From: Tissierella sp. | GTDB lineage: Bacteria > Bacillota > Clostridia > Tissierellales > Tissierellaceae | DNA: 64,000 bases | NCBI RefSeq assembly: GCF_031460495.1 | Contig: NZ_JAVKTS010000003.1 | Span: 310,001 to 374,000 of the forward strand | Direction of reading: 5' to 3' | Shown: positions 35,311-45,199 of the stretch, piece after piece | How positions within the stretch are numbered: position 1 is the first letter of the stretch | Layout: each line of letters opens with the position of its first letter | The notes under the pieces: model-generated | What the model was told of the DNA's origin: nothing | The model's database searches: none | The model's input: the letters and a program-made list of their open reading frames with translations, nothing else | Program-made: the position numbers and the translations under genes

Positions 35311-35883
35311 GTGATTTATAGAAATGCTACATTAAAAGACATTCCTGCTATTTCTAAATTACAGGAACAATATCATATATCCACTATTAGTGAAGAGGAT
35401 AAAGCCGATGGATTTGTCACAACCTTATTTACAGAAAGTCAGTTTAAGGATTTAATTGAAAAAGAAAATGGACTTGCAATAGCCTGTGATGGAGATAGGG
35501 TTGTAGCTTATGCAATGGCAGGATCTTGGGACTATTGGTCAGCATGGCCGCTTTTCCAACATATGATAAAGGATTTGCCTAATACAAAGTACTTAGATCA
35601 AGTTCTTTCCACAGAAAACTCCTATCAATATGGACCTATTTGTATTCACAAGGACTATAGAGGTACTGAAGTTCTGCCAAATATCTTTGAGTTCTCTAGA
35701 GCTCAAATGAGTAAAAGATATCCCATAATGATTACTTTTATCAACCAAATCAATCCTAGATCCTACCATTCTCATACTAAAAAGCTAGGGCTTGATTTAA
35801 TTAAGACCTTTGAATTCAACAATAATCAATATTATGAATTAGGATATGATATGTCTAAAAAGACTAAGGGATCTAGTATATAA
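35311..35883 (+). CDS. GNAT-like acetyltransferase, divergent
   Basis: 190 residues. The start YRNATLKDIPAISKLQEQYH and the central GLAIACDGDRVVAYAMAGS, then YGPICIHKDYRGTEVLPNIFEFSR, follow GNAT topology, but the acetyl-CoA loop (R-x-x-G-x-G/A) is only partly kept as YRGTEV. It may therefore have weak or changed cofactor use. The C-terminus HTKKLGLDLIKTFEFN fits the last GNAT strand. GTG start at 35311 with AAAGGAGAGG. It is followed by a bidirectional terminator. Confidence 0.65.
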   Translation: MIYRNATLKDIPAISKLQEQYHISTISEEDKADGFVTTLFTESQFKDLIEKENGLAIACDGDRVVAYAMAGSWDYWSAWPLFQHMIKDLPNTKYLDQVLSTENSYQYGPICIHKDYRGTEVLPNIFEFSRAQMSKRYPIMITFINQINPRSYHSHTKKLGLDLIKTFEFNNNQYYELGYDMSKKTKGSSI

Positions 35884-35894
35884 TTAAAAGAAAC

Positions 35895-35935
35895 AAGACT
35901 ATGTTTTTGGATGCAAAAACATAGTCTTTTCTTTC
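35895..35935. terminator. Bidirectional terminator between convergent genes
   Basis: AAGACTATGTTTTT and AAAAACATAGTCTT form a perfect 14-bp stem with a six-base loop. T-rich tracts lie on both outer sides, serving the plus-strand GNAT-like gene and the minus-strand ABC exporter gene that ends at 35938. Confidence 0.85.
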
Positions 35936-35937
35936 AA

Positions 35938-37821
35938 TTAATTCAGGCAAACTTTCTGGTCAATATAGTACTGAGCTTGTGAATTCCATAGTTTACTATA
36001 AAGTTCTTGATTCTCAAGTAATTCTTCGTGAGTTCCTCTTTCCTTTATCTCACCTTCATCGAATACAATTATATCATTGCAAAATCTACAACTACTCATA
36101 CGGTGAGAGATATATAAAGTTGTTTTATCCTCTACTAAATTATCAAACCTTTGGTAAATATCAAATTCACTCAATGGATCAAGGGCAGCTGTAGGCTCAT
36201 CTAGGATTACCACTGGAGCATTTTTGTAAAGGGCACGAGCTATGGAAATCTTTTGTTTCTCCCCTCCACTATGTTTACCTGATGAATCCTCATTAAATAG
36301 CCTTTTAACATCTAGCTTATCATCAGAAACACCTTCAAGCAATTTCTCCCCACGAATAAATTCTTCGGATAAGCCTGCTCTTACAAGGGAGTCATTTACT
36401 AGTTCTTCATCATACATAGTACTACAAGATACATTCTCCTTAATATTATCACCATATAGACCGAAATCCTGAAATACTACAGAGAACAAGCCTAAATAAT
36501 CATGATAATCATATTTCCTAATGTCAACCCCATTAAGTTTAATTGTCCCACTGGTAGGTTCATAGAGACGAATTAATAGCTTAATAAATGTAGTTTTCCC
36601 CGCACCATTAGGCCCTACTATGGCCATTTTGTCATGGAGATTCAATTTGCAATTAATGTTCTTGAGGACATAATTCTCTTGATTAGGATAGCGAAAGCTC
36701 ACATCTTCAAACTCAAATTCATACTCATTATCACTTCGCTTTTCAACAGGAATTTTTCCCGTTTCAAATCTATTTGGTAAATCCATATACTGGACTATTT
36801 CCTTGAAATAAACCATAAGCTTAGCTAACTCTTGATAAGCAGTTACAAAGCTGATAACAGAAGTATTCATCTTAACAATAGCTTGACTATACTGTACAAG
36901 ATAGCCTAAGGAAATAGCATTGGCAAAGACCTTAAGACTTGTCAAAAGATATGCTAAAGTCGTCACAGCTCCACTGGCACCTGAATTAGCTGCAGACTGT
37001 ATTACCCAGTATTTGCCTTCCTTTGTATAGCTTGAAGCAATTTTATCCGCTGCTGCTTTAACCATACTATTGATACTATCTTCCATGGCATAGCTTTGAA
37101 TCACCTTTGTCTTTTCTTCATCTCCAAGCAATCTCCAAGCATAGCTTGCCATTTTTTCTGCTTGAAGCTTATCTTTGAAAAGCTTGAATACCACCTCATT
37201 ACAAAATTTGATTATATATGCTAAAACTCCACTGGTCAATGCACTGAATACAAGAATTATCATAATGGAAACTAAAGGATTTGTTGCAATAGCAATCCAT
37301 CCCTCTGCATCTCCTACAGCCAAGCAAAGACGAATGACTAGTATAGAGGCGAAAGCAAAAGAGATAAAAGCCTGAATACTCTGTTCCAGTTGATTTAAAA
37401 CAGTATAATAATTGCCTTGATAGCGTAAAGATGTAATTGCATTGACAAAATCTGTCATGGTTTTTCCATCTTCTACTGTTTCATAATCAATTTCCAAAGG
37501 TTTCATATGAATCAAAGCATCAACCTTAATTTGTACACTTCTTGCATGTTTTAAATATCCATTCTTAATAAACTCAAAAATTAAATTTGCCAATGCTGTT
37601 GAAATAATCATGATAAGAATCCATATCATACTTCTCCTATACTCACCCTTCAGCATGGAATCTAAAATTGGAGCGCTTAAGACAATTGAAATATAAGGAA
37701 TTAAGGCACCCATGATACTATTTAGAAGGAGTAAGGGGATCAAGGAATGATCTAATGGATAAAATCGTCTAATCAATGAATATACCTCTCTTAGAGTTTG
37801 TTTTGTTTTTAATTTATCCAT
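35938..37821 (-). CDS. ABC exporter, fused permease/ATPase (pair 1, second gene)
   Basis: 627 residues: six-helix exporter membrane domain (about 20-340) and an ATPase domain with Walker A GPNGAGKTT near 400, signature SGGEKQK near 515, Walker B VVILDEPTAALDP near 535 and H-loop SHRMSS. The partner gene lies 3 bases upstream, so the two probably form a heterodimer. The cargo is unknown; neighbouring AgrC/LytTR regulators suggest a peptide or antimicrobial. A short insert between Q-loop and signature (SSGKHSGGEKQK) is slightly unusual. Confidence 0.9.
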   Translation of the reverse strand: MDKLKTKQTLREVYSLIRRFYPLDHSLIPLLLLNSIMGALIPYISIVLSAPILDSMLKGEYRRSMIWILIMIISTALANLIFEFIKNGYLKHARSVQIKVDALIHMKPLEIDYETVEDGKTMTDFVNAITSLRYQGNYYTVLNQLEQSIQAFISFAFASILVIRLCLAVGDAEGWIAIATNPLVSIMIILVFSALTSGVLAYIIKFCNEVVFKLFKDKLQAEKMASYAWRLLGDEEKTKVIQSYAMEDSINSMVKAAADKIASSYTKEGKYWVIQSAANSGASGAVTTLAYLLTSLKVFANAISLGYLVQYSQAIVKMNTSVISFVTAYQELAKLMVYFKEIVQYMDLPNRFETGKIPVEKRSDNEYEFEFEDVSFRYPNQENYVLKNINCKLNLHDKMAIVGPNGAGKTTFIKLLIRLYEPTSGTIKLNGVDIRKYDYHDYLGLFSVVFQDFGLYGDNIKENVSCSTMYDEELVNDSLVRAGLSEEFIRGEKLLEGVSDDKLDVKRLFNEDSSGKHSGGEKQKISIARALYKNAPVVILDEPTAALDPLSEFDIYQRFDNLVEDKTTLYISHRMSSCRFCNDIIVFDEGEIKERGTHEELLENQELYSKLWNSQAQYYIDQKVCLN

Positions 37822-37824
37822 ATT

Positions 37825-39609
37825 CTAAGCCTCCTTTTGATAATAGTGAGCTTGAGCACTAAACATTCTTCTATAAGGGCCCTCTAAAGACATCAATTGC
37901 TGATGGCTTCCATCTTGAACTATCTTACCCTTCTCCATAAAAACCACTCGATTACAGAATTGTGTTGAACTCAATCTATGAGAAATAAAAATTGATGTTT
38001 TATTCTTAGTTAGATTTCCATATTGCTCATATAAGTGTGCCTCTGCAATTGGATCAAGGGCTGCTGTTGGTTCATCAAGAATCAAAATTGGAGCATCCTT
38101 GTAAAGTGCCTTGGCTAACATGAGTTTTTGCTGCTGTCCACCTGAAAGACTAATCCCATTTTCATCAATATAGGTGGTTAAATTAGTTTCATATCCCTTT
38201 TCCAATTGTTGGATGGTATCTAGCAAACCAGCATCTGTAATTACTTTGGTCAATCGGTTCTTGTCAATTTTTTCAGGAACAAGGGATGTAATATTTTCTC
38301 CGATACTGTTTGCAAAGATTTCTACATCTTGAAAAACTAGACTTGTCGCTGAAAATACTTCTTTTGGATTGACTTGACTAATATCTACTCCATTAATAAG
38401 TATCCTCCCTTTTTGAGGACGATATAGACCACTTATCAATTTGATTAATGTTGTTTTCCCTGCTCCGTTAGCCCCTACAATTGCTAGTTTTTGCCCTTCT
38501 TCAATTATAAGATTCAAATCTTCAAAGATTTTTTCTTCACCATAAGCAAAGTCTACATCTTGCAATTCAACCCGATATCCATCTTGCTGAGGAATATGAC
38601 ATGGATAATCTTCTTCAGCTGGAACTTCCCTTTCAATATAGTTTCTGTAATTATCCGTAATGATATTATTCTGTAGCAATTCCACCGTCGACTGGAATAT
38701 CTGATTAATGTAGCTACTGATGGTTGATATAATACCTAAGTATAAAACAAATTCACTGACACTTATTAACTTGTTAGATATCTGGTACAAGAGAAATCCA
38801 TAGCAAATTACATCCCTTATTACACCCATGATTATTGAAACCACTGATGAATGTCTTTGATTATCATATCTCTTACATCTTATTTCATATATTTGACGAT
38901 GTAAGCTTTCAAATTTACTCCTAAACCATTTTTGCATATTATATAACCTGACATCTTTGCCAAGCTTTGTATCCAAACATTTCTGCTCCGTATTAAATCT
39001 ACGATAGAAAAGAGCTTTTTCATCATCTTGAATGGACATATCCCATTTATGATTCCTATAATCTCTGATTAGTCTAATAGAAGATGCTAACACCATTGTC
39101 ACTGCTAACAAGGGATGAAGTTTAGCAGATATGACTGCAAAGATTATGACTAGAATAGTATTAACTATGACACTAAATAGATTGTTAGAGAATCCTTCTG
39201 GTCCAAAATCATTTCCTGATAATATAGCCTCCTTGGCTTTTTCAGTAGCAACTTTACCTTGATGGCTACTAATATACTCATAGGATAATTCCAATGATTT
39301 TCTCATGAAATATGGAGTCTCATTAATTCTCATAATGAATAGATCATTGGTCAGTTTACCCCCTAAGTAACCTCCAATAATGTTTAGCAAAATATATACT
39401 CCCATTATACTTAATATATATAGAATTGCTGTATATCCCCTTGTTTCCATTTCAAATACATAGACTACTAAACTAGGTATAGCAATGGAAAATAACGGGA
39501 TCAATATCTTAAATAATAGTGTAATAGATGTAAATATGCCAACTCCCTTTCCAAATTCTCTTTTCCACATTTTCCAAACAAATCTTATATTTTTGCCCAA
39601 TGTAGACAT
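37825..39609 (-). CDS. ABC exporter, fused permease/ATPase (pair 1, first gene)
   Basis: About 594 residues from MSTLGKNIRFVWK. Membrane domain with six spans to about 320; ATPase domain with Walker A GANGAGKTT, signature LSGGQQQK, Walker B ILILDEPTAALDP and SHRLSS. A fully conserved signature here, against the partner, fits a heterodimer. The start at 39609 has a perfect AGGAGGTGA; the longer frame upstream lacks one. A promoter lies within the preceding terminator hairpin. Confidence 0.9.
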   Translation of the reverse strand: MSTLGKNIRFVWKMWKREFGKGVGIFTSITLLFKILIPLFSIAIPSLVVYVFEMETRGYTAILYILSIMGVYILLNIIGGYLGGKLTNDLFIMRINETPYFMRKSLELSYEYISSHQGKVATEKAKEAILSGNDFGPEGFSNNLFSVIVNTILVIIFAVISAKLHPLLAVTMVLASSIRLIRDYRNHKWDMSIQDDEKALFYRRFNTEQKCLDTKLGKDVRLYNMQKWFRSKFESLHRQIYEIRCKRYDNQRHSSVVSIIMGVIRDVICYGFLLYQISNKLISVSEFVLYLGIISTISSYINQIFQSTVELLQNNIITDNYRNYIEREVPAEEDYPCHIPQQDGYRVELQDVDFAYGEEKIFEDLNLIIEEGQKLAIVGANGAGKTTLIKLISGLYRPQKGRILINGVDISQVNPKEVFSATSLVFQDVEIFANSIGENITSLVPEKIDKNRLTKVITDAGLLDTIQQLEKGYETNLTTYIDENGISLSGGQQQKLMLAKALYKDAPILILDEPTAALDPIAEAHLYEQYGNLTKNKTSIFISHRLSSTQFCNRVVFMEKGKIVQDGSHQQLMSLEGPYRRMFSAQAHYYQKEA

Positions 39610-39643
39610 CTCATCACCTCCTATGTAAATATTAGCATAGAAC

Positions 39644-39690
39644 ATTATAGAAAAATAAAAACTAACGCCAATTGTTAGTTTTTATTCGTT
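39644..39690 (-). terminator. Terminator of the kinase gene overlapping the exporter promoter
   Basis: AATAAAAACTAAC (39654-39666) pairs perfectly with GTTAGTTTTTATT (39674-39686); on the minus strand it is followed by TTTCT. The loop contains TTGGCG, which with a 16-base spacer and TATAAT (39644-39649) makes a plausible promoter for the ABC exporter pair. Confidence 0.65.
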
Positions 39691-40801
39691 AATTGATGGG
39701 TATAGTGATTTCACTGGCAAAAATTCCTGGTTCATTTTGTAAATTCAAATAACCATCATATTTATCAACTAATAAAGAAACCCTTTTAATCCCAAAACCG
39801 TGTTCTCCTCGTTTGGAAGAAATATAATTCCTTTGATTAAAATTTAATTCCTCTCTAGCACTATTTTGTATGGAGAGATAGAATTGTGACTTAATTATTT
39901 CAGAATATATTCTAATAAATCGTTTTCCTTCTGCTATCTCTCTACAAGCTTCAATAGAATTATCCAAAAGATTTCCCACTATAACACAAAGATCAATATC
40001 ATTAATAGATAATTCTTCAGGTAATATTGCCTTACAATTAACTCTAATCTTATTTTGATTCATCATAGTAACTTTACTATTGAGAACAGCGTCCATCATT
40101 AGATTTCCAGATTTTATCATCATATCCACCGAATCAAGATCTGTTTGAAGCTGACTAAAATAGTCATCAAGGCTACTAAGCTCATTCATTGCTAAATATG
40201 CCTTCATTGTCTGAATATGATTATGATAATCGTGTCTCCATCCTCTCATCTGAAGGTACACATTCTTAATCTCCTGGTATTGCTCATTGATGAGATTTCT
40301 TTGAAATCTATCATAACTAAACTGAAATCTTTTTTCTAAGGAATTTCTACTTTGGTCCAAGATTATCATAATTAACATTGTAAGAAGATTTGATATTAAT
40401 GAAGCAGGTAGAAGCAGAATTAGTACACTAATTATTCCCAAAAGAAAGGCTGATTTCAAGGTTATAGATAAAATTCCCCAGAGTAAAACCATAAGAAATA
40501 CACCGTTAGAAAGCCATGATACTGGTAAAAAGGAAAAAGAAAAATACAAAATTCCTAAGGGCACAAACCATTTGATTTCTGTATGAAAGGAATTTTCATC
40601 GTAAAAAACCAAATATACAAATAAAATCAGTATTTGTATTAGCCTAGTTATCCATATATAAGGTATAAGGATACATGCTAACATCAACAATAGACCGATT
40701 AAATATTGTAGAAATCCTTTATCTAGTACAGTTTTGCTAAGAAAAAAATATAATAATCCACTTAATACAATAATTTCTATCAAGATAATTGTCCCGTTCA
40801 T
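39689..40801 (-). CDS. AgrC/LytS-like sensor histidine kinase (GHKL type)
   Basis: 370 residues. About six membrane spans occupy residues 5-150. The dimerisation/phosphorylation region reads RGWRHDYHNHIQ near 190 with the phospho-accepting His, then the ATP-binding domain with NLLDNSIEACRE (N box) near 280 and HGFGIKRV (G box) near 340. This HATPase_c_5 type belongs to peptide-responsive quorum-sensing kinases such as AgrC and ComD. It overlaps the upstream LytTR regulator gene by four bases (ATGA). No AgrB/AgrD-like partner is seen. Confidence 0.9.
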   Translation of the reverse strand: MNGTIILIEIIVLSGLLYFFLSKTVLDKGFLQYLIGLLLMLACILIPYIWITRLIQILILFVYLVFYDENSFHTEIKWFVPLGILYFSFSFLPVSWLSNGVFLMVLLWGILSITLKSAFLLGIISVLILLLPASLISNLLTMLIMIILDQSRNSLEKRFQFSYDRFQRNLINEQYQEIKNVYLQMRGWRHDYHNHIQTMKAYLAMNELSSLDDYFSQLQTDLDSVDMMIKSGNLMMDAVLNSKVTMMNQNKIRVNCKAILPEELSINDIDLCVIVGNLLDNSIEACREIAEGKRFIRIYSEIIKSQFYLSIQNSAREELNFNQRNYISSKRGEHGFGIKRVSLLVDKYDGYLNLQNEPGIFASEITIPIN

Positions 40802-41502
40802 ATATGCTTCCCTCTCTGATTTCTAAGAAAAGCTTGCATTAGAGGCTCCCATTGTCCTCTAGCAATTGACAATAGCTTTCCATCATCCATCTCACACTCT
40901 TTCTTCAATATCTTTCTAATCCGATTTAAATTAACCAAAGAACAACGATGAATTCTTTGGAATAAATCAGAGTCCAAAGTTTCTTCCCATTCATACATCT
41001 TTTGATTGGTTAAGTATGTAGCTTCTGTTGTGACAACTTCTGTTTTGTGGTCGCAACTTTCAATATAAAGAATCTTTGATGGACTTATGGCTTCAACGGC
41101 TTCTTGTGTTTTAATTAGGATATTCTTTTCTTGGAAGTTGACCTTTCTTTCGATTCGCTTCATCAATTCCTTAAGGTTGTTTAAATCAATAGGCTTTAAT
41201 ATATATCCAATGGCCTCTACTTCATAGCCTTGAAAAACATAATCTTTTTCACCTGTAATAAAGGCAATAGGAATATCTGGATTAGTTTCTCGAATTTTTG
41301 CAGCTAGTTGAACTCCATTCATCTTTGGCATTTCAATATCTAATAGCAATGCATCAAAGACTCTATCCTCCAATGAAAACAAAAAAGATTGAGAGTCTCC
41401 AAATATTTCATATTCATATTTCTTTTCTTCGTCAATATCCCGCAAACCCTCAGTAATAATTTTTTGATGGAGAATATTATCTTCTACAATTGCTATCTTC
41501 AT
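40798..41502 (-). CDS. LytTR-family response regulator (AgrA-like)
   Basis: About 234 residues from MKIAIVEDN. Receiver domain with the phosphorylated Asp in LLLDIEMPKMNG near 57 and Lys in YILKPI near 105; LytTR DNA-binding domain from about 140 with HRCSLVNLNRIRKI. It partners with the AgrC-like kinase downstream and likely controls the adjacent ABC exporter pair. The start at 41502 has AAGGAG; a TTG six codons upstream is not supported. A TATAAT (41560-41565) lies upstream. Confidence 0.92.
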   Translation of the reverse strand: MKIAIVEDNILHQKIITEGLRDIDEEKKYEYEIFGDSQSFLFSLEDRVFDALLLDIEMPKMNGVQLAAKIRETNPDIPIAFITGEKDYVFQGYEVEAIGYILKPIDLNNLKELMKRIERKVNFQEKNILIKTQEAVEAISPSKILYIESCDHKTEVVTTEATYLTNQKMYEWEETLDSDLFQRIHRCSLVNLNRIRKILKKECEMDDGKLLSIARGQWEPLMQAFLRNQRGKHI

Positions 41503-41768
41503 ATTTAAACTCCTTCCCAAGTATATTCTAAATACTTGTAGTAGACTTAGTTATTATTTATTATATCAATAACATTAGTATTTTTCATCTAAGAAGTACA
41601 TTAAAAATGATTTAGATTCCTCCCTCCATAATAGCATAATATGGAATATCCTTCTATGTAATTCCCATTAAGCTAAATAAGACTTGCTATTGATTGTCTT
41701 TTTGAGGTATATTTATGACAGAAAATTAATACTAAATTAACTAAATATATAAATTATAGAGGTGAAAC

Positions 41769-43364
41769 ATGAGAACTTTATTAAAGAATGGCAAAATTTA
41801 TATTGAAAAAAATACTTTTGTAGAAGCACTTCTTATTGAAGATGGAATAATAAAGAAATATGGGACTAATGAAGAACTATCTCTACTTGATGCTGATGAA
41901 ATTGTTGACCTTGAAGGAAAAACTGTATTACCTGGTCTAAATGATAGTCATCTTCATTTGGCTGGCATTGGAAGTGCCATGTCATCCTGTAATTTGACTC
42001 CTGCCAGATCAATTGATGATCTAATTAGAATTGGAAGAGAATTCATTGAAGATAATCCAGGTTTAACAGCTATGTTTGGTGGAGGATGGAATCAAGACTA
42101 CTTCACATCAGGTGAAAAGAGAATGCCAACTAGATTTGATCTAGATAAAATCTCTACTGAAATACCTATAGTTTTTTCTAGGGTATGTGGACATATGGCA
42201 ACTGGTAACACAAAGGCTTTAGAGTTGTTGAAAATAGATGAGAATACCACTATTGATGGTGGAGAAATTGAGCTAGATACCAATGGCAAACCCACTGGCT
42301 TAGTCAATGAAAATGCAGTTGGATTTTTAAAGTCTGTTATTCCAAATAAAACTAAAAAAGACATAGAAGATGAATTTCTTAAAGCAGCTGACTATGCAAT
42401 TAGCTTAGGTATAACATCTGTACAGTCATGTGATATAAGGAGTAAAGATCCTAGCTTAATGTTTGATTTAATCCGAGATATTTACAAAAATGAAAAAACC
42501 AAATTAAGATTTGGTCATCAGTTTAACTTCCAAGATATAAGTGGTTTAAGAGATTATCTTAATACTGAGTTTGTAACTGGTCAATATGATGAAAAATTCT
42601 TGTCCAAAGGAGCCCTAAAACTATTTATAGATGGTTCCCTTGGGGCAAGAACAGCATTAATGCTTAATGACTACAAAGATGCTCCCGGTACTAAAGGTGT
42701 TGAAGTCTTGACTCTTGAGCAATTAGATAATATCTGTAGCCTAGCCGCAGAAAATGGAATAAAGATTGTCACCCATGCAATTGGAGATGGGGCTATTGAA
42801 ATGATAATAAATGCTTATGAGAAGCTTATGGTTAATGGTGAAAACCCTTTAAGACATGGAATAGTTCACTGCCAAATAACAAGCATGGAGCTACTGGAAA
42901 GAATAGCAAGATTAAATATCCCAGTAATGTATCAACCTATATTCCTAGACTATGATTTAAATATAGTAGAAGATAGAGTTGGAAAAGAACTAGCTTCGAC
43001 CTCTTATGCTTTCAATACCCTATATAAATTAGGAACAGCAATAAGCTTGAGTACTGATGCACCTGTTGAGGACTGTAACCCATGGCATAATTTATACTGT
43101 GCTGTAACTAGAATGGGATTAGATGGTAAACCTGAAGGTGGATTCTATCCAAATGAAAAAATGGATTTACAAGATGCTATTGATTGCTACACCTATGGAA
43201 GTGCATATAATGAGTTTAAAGAAGATTTTAAAGGAAGATTAAAACCTGGCTTCGTTGCAGATTTAATAGTACTTGATAGGGATATATTTACTATAAACCC
43301 TGAAGAGATAAAAGATATAGTCGTAGAAAGAACTATGATTGATGGTGTTTTTATAGAGAGATAA
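41769..43364 (+). CDS. YtcJ-like metal-dependent amidohydrolase
   Basis: 531 residues, Amidohydro_3 family. Metal-ligand motifs: PGLNDSHLHL near 58, DGSLGAR near 285, THAIGDGAI near 340, HGIVHCQI near 365 and STDAPVED near 425; the C-terminal KPGFVADLIVLD closes the composite sheet domain. YtcJ-type proteins hydrolyse C-N bonds of unknown substrates. GAGGTGAAAC precedes ATG 41769. It is the only plus-strand gene between the two exporter clusters and is followed by a REP-like hairpin rather than a clear terminator. Confidence 0.9.
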   Translation: MRTLLKNGKIYIEKNTFVEALLIEDGIIKKYGTNEELSLLDADEIVDLEGKTVLPGLNDSHLHLAGIGSAMSSCNLTPARSIDDLIRIGREFIEDNPGLTAMFGGGWNQDYFTSGEKRMPTRFDLDKISTEIPIVFSRVCGHMATGNTKALELLKIDENTTIDGGEIELDTNGKPTGLVNENAVGFLKSVIPNKTKKDIEDEFLKAADYAISLGITSVQSCDIRSKDPSLMFDLIRDIYKNEKTKLRFGHQFNFQDISGLRDYLNTEFVTGQYDEKFLSKGALKLFIDGSLGARTALMLNDYKDAPGTKGVEVLTLEQLDNICSLAAENGIKIVTHAIGDGAIEMIINAYEKLMVNGENPLRHGIVHCQITSMELLERIARLNIPVMYQPIFLDYDLNIVEDRVGKELASTSYAFNTLYKLGTAISLSTDAPVEDCNPWHNLYCAVTRMGLDGKPEGGFYPNEKMDLQDAIDCYTYGSAYNEFKEDFKGRLKPGFVADLIVLDRDIFTINPEEIKDIVVERTMIDGVFIER

Positions 43365-43374
43365 TATGAATGAA

Positions 43375-43413
43375 GAAATGCGACAGCGAGAACCGTCTCC
43401 GCTGTCGCATTTC
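43375..43413. repeat. REP-like 14-bp hairpin (AACCGTC family)
   Basis: GAAATGCGACAGCG and CGCTGTCGCATTTC pair perfectly around an 11-base loop with AGAACCGTCTC. There is no T-run on either side, which argues against a plain terminator. It is GC-richer than its surroundings. A GGGACGGTTCTC-type loop is one I recall in dispersed Firmicute palindromes. Confidence 0.55.
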
Positions 43414-43423
43414 AATCTATTTC

Positions 43424-45199
43424 TTAACTTATATATTGTTTTGCTTGTATATTGTACATATTGGCATATAGTCCATCTCGCTCAATTAATTCCTTGTGAT
43501 TACCTTCCTCTAGAATCTCCCCTTTATCCAATACAATAATTCGATCAGCAATTCTCGTACTGGAAAGTCTATGGGATATAAAAATGGATGTCTTTCCATC
43601 TGTAAGTTTGATCAAATTCTCAAATACTTCTTCTTCACTTTTGGGGTCTAGGGCAGCAGTAGGCTCATCTAAAATAACAATACCTCCATCTCTAGCAAGG
43701 GCTCTCGAAATAGCAATTTTTTGTTCTTGTCCACCAGATAGAACTAATCCCTTATTATCAAAAGTCTTTGTCAAATAACTTTTAAGTCCTTTTGACTGAT
43801 TATCTATCCATGATTTTATCCCTGTTTCCTCTAATTTCTCCCAAACCGTTTCAGTTTCTTTTACAGTGATTAATCTTTCTTCTTTTCCTAAAATGTTTTC
43901 ATCAAGCTTAATTGGTAATAGTTTGAAATCTTGAAATACAATTGATAACTGTTTTTTATATTCTTCAATTGGCAAGTCATGAATATCTATTCCATTAATA
44001 AGTATTCTTCCTTTTTGTGGTTTGTATAATCTACATAGTAGCTTTATTATTGTAGTCTTACCAGCACCATTTTTACCAACAATGGCTAGGGTCTCTCCGG
44101 GATATATCTGAAAGTTTACATTCTTTAATATATCTTCCTCAGCAGTCGGATATTTAAAGGTAATATCTTCAAATGTTAGAGATACTGGCCTATCTATGGC
44201 GTTATTAAACTTTTCTCCTTCTTTACCTGTTTCTTCAATATTTAAAAATTCATAATATGGATCTAAATTAAAGCTTAGAGTAACTAAATTAGTATACGCC
44301 TGAATCAAGCTATTGAATGACCTACTTAATTGATTGCTGGCACTATAGAGCATAGTAAATGTACCTACCGTGATTCTAGCAGCAAATAAACTAAGTCCTA
44401 ATATAATAAATGTAAGAGTTAATTGAATTTGTACAATAGATTGGGCTAATCCATTCCAAAGCCCGTGCTTTGTAAAGTATTCGTGATTAATACTGAGAAT
44501 CTTATCCATTGTATCTTCTGCTTTTTTAATAAAAAATTTGTCACCTTTATATATCCTTAGATCCTTTGCAAAACGGAAATCGGTTGCTACTGAACAAAGA
44601 TATCGAAAGGCTCGGTTTTCAGGAATCCCCCTCTTCGCATTATCTATATCTAGTTCTTTAATCTTACTAAAACAAGGAATTGTAATTATATTGCATAATA
44701 AAATAAGCAGTATCAGTCTCCAATCATTTTTTATCAATATACCTAATACAGTTATGATTGTAATTAATGATGCACCTAAGATGGAAATATTATCTGTAAA
44801 ACCAATTATATTATAGGTTCCTTGCTTACCTCTTTCTAATAAATCTAAGTTGGATTTTTTCTCACTATCCTGCAAGTCTATATTTGTTGCTTTCATCCCT
44901 AATTTCTTAACTGAATCCAATGCTAAAGTATTATTATAAATATTTAAATGGTTTCTGCAAATAGAAATAACCAATTGAAACAGGAAGTTTCCTATAGCTA
45001 ATCCTCCTATATATAATAACAAGATATTAATTCGTTTTGACTCCAACAGTTCATCTAAAATATATTTAGGCAATATAATGTTAATTAAAGGAGATAATCC
45101 CTGGAAAATTGCAAGTGTAAATATCAATGGTAACATGTATTTATAATCTCTAGACATTTCCTTGAGAAACTGTGGTAAAGATTTCAATTTAGTTTTCAT
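43424..45199 (-). CDS. ABC exporter, fused permease/ATPase (pair 2, second gene)
   Basis: About 591 residues from MKTKLKSLPQ. Six-helix membrane domain to about 325; ATPase with Walker A GKNGAGKTT near 378, signature LSGGQEQK near 485, Walker B IVILDEPTAALDP and SHRLSS. The start at 45199 has AAGGAGG and overlaps the end of the partner gene by 11 bases, giving coupled synthesis of a heterodimer. It is paralogous to pair 1 at 35.9-39.6 kb. The cargo is unknown. Confidence 0.9.
   Translation of the reverse strand: MKTKLKSLPQFLKEMSRDYKYMLPLIFTLAIFQGLSPLINIILPKYILDELLESKRINILLLYIGGLAIGNFLFQLVISICRNHLNIYNNTLALDSVKKLGMKATNIDLQDSEKKSNLDLLERGKQGTYNIIGFTDNISILGASLITIITVLGILIKNDWRLILLILLCNIITIPCFSKIKELDIDNAKRGIPENRAFRYLCSVATDFRFAKDLRIYKGDKFFIKKAEDTMDKILSINHEYFTKHGLWNGLAQSIVQIQLTLTFIILGLSLFAARITVGTFTMLYSASNQLSRSFNSLIQAYTNLVTLSFNLDPYYEFLNIEETGKEGEKFNNAIDRPVSLTFEDITFKYPTAEEDILKNVNFQIYPGETLAIVGKNGAGKTTIIKLLCRLYKPQKGRILINGIDIHDLPIEEYKKQLSIVFQDFKLLPIKLDENILGKEERLITVKETETVWEKLEETGIKSWIDNQSKGLKSYLTKTFDNKGLVLSGGQEQKIAISRALARDGGIVILDEPTAALDPKSEEEVFENLIKLTDGKTSIFISHRLSSTRIADRIIVLDKGEILEEGNHKELIERDGLYANMYNIQAKQYIS

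Noticed and set aside
41503-41768. A signalling-peptide gene upstream of the LytTR regulator
   Set aside because: Only frames of fewer than ten codons follow the GGAGG-like site near 41620; nothing resembling AgrD or a double-glycine leader was found.
43375-43413. The hairpin as an ordinary terminator of the amidohydrolase gene
   Set aside because: The stem is strong but no T-run follows on either strand; listed as a repeat instead, although weak terminator activity cannot be excluded.
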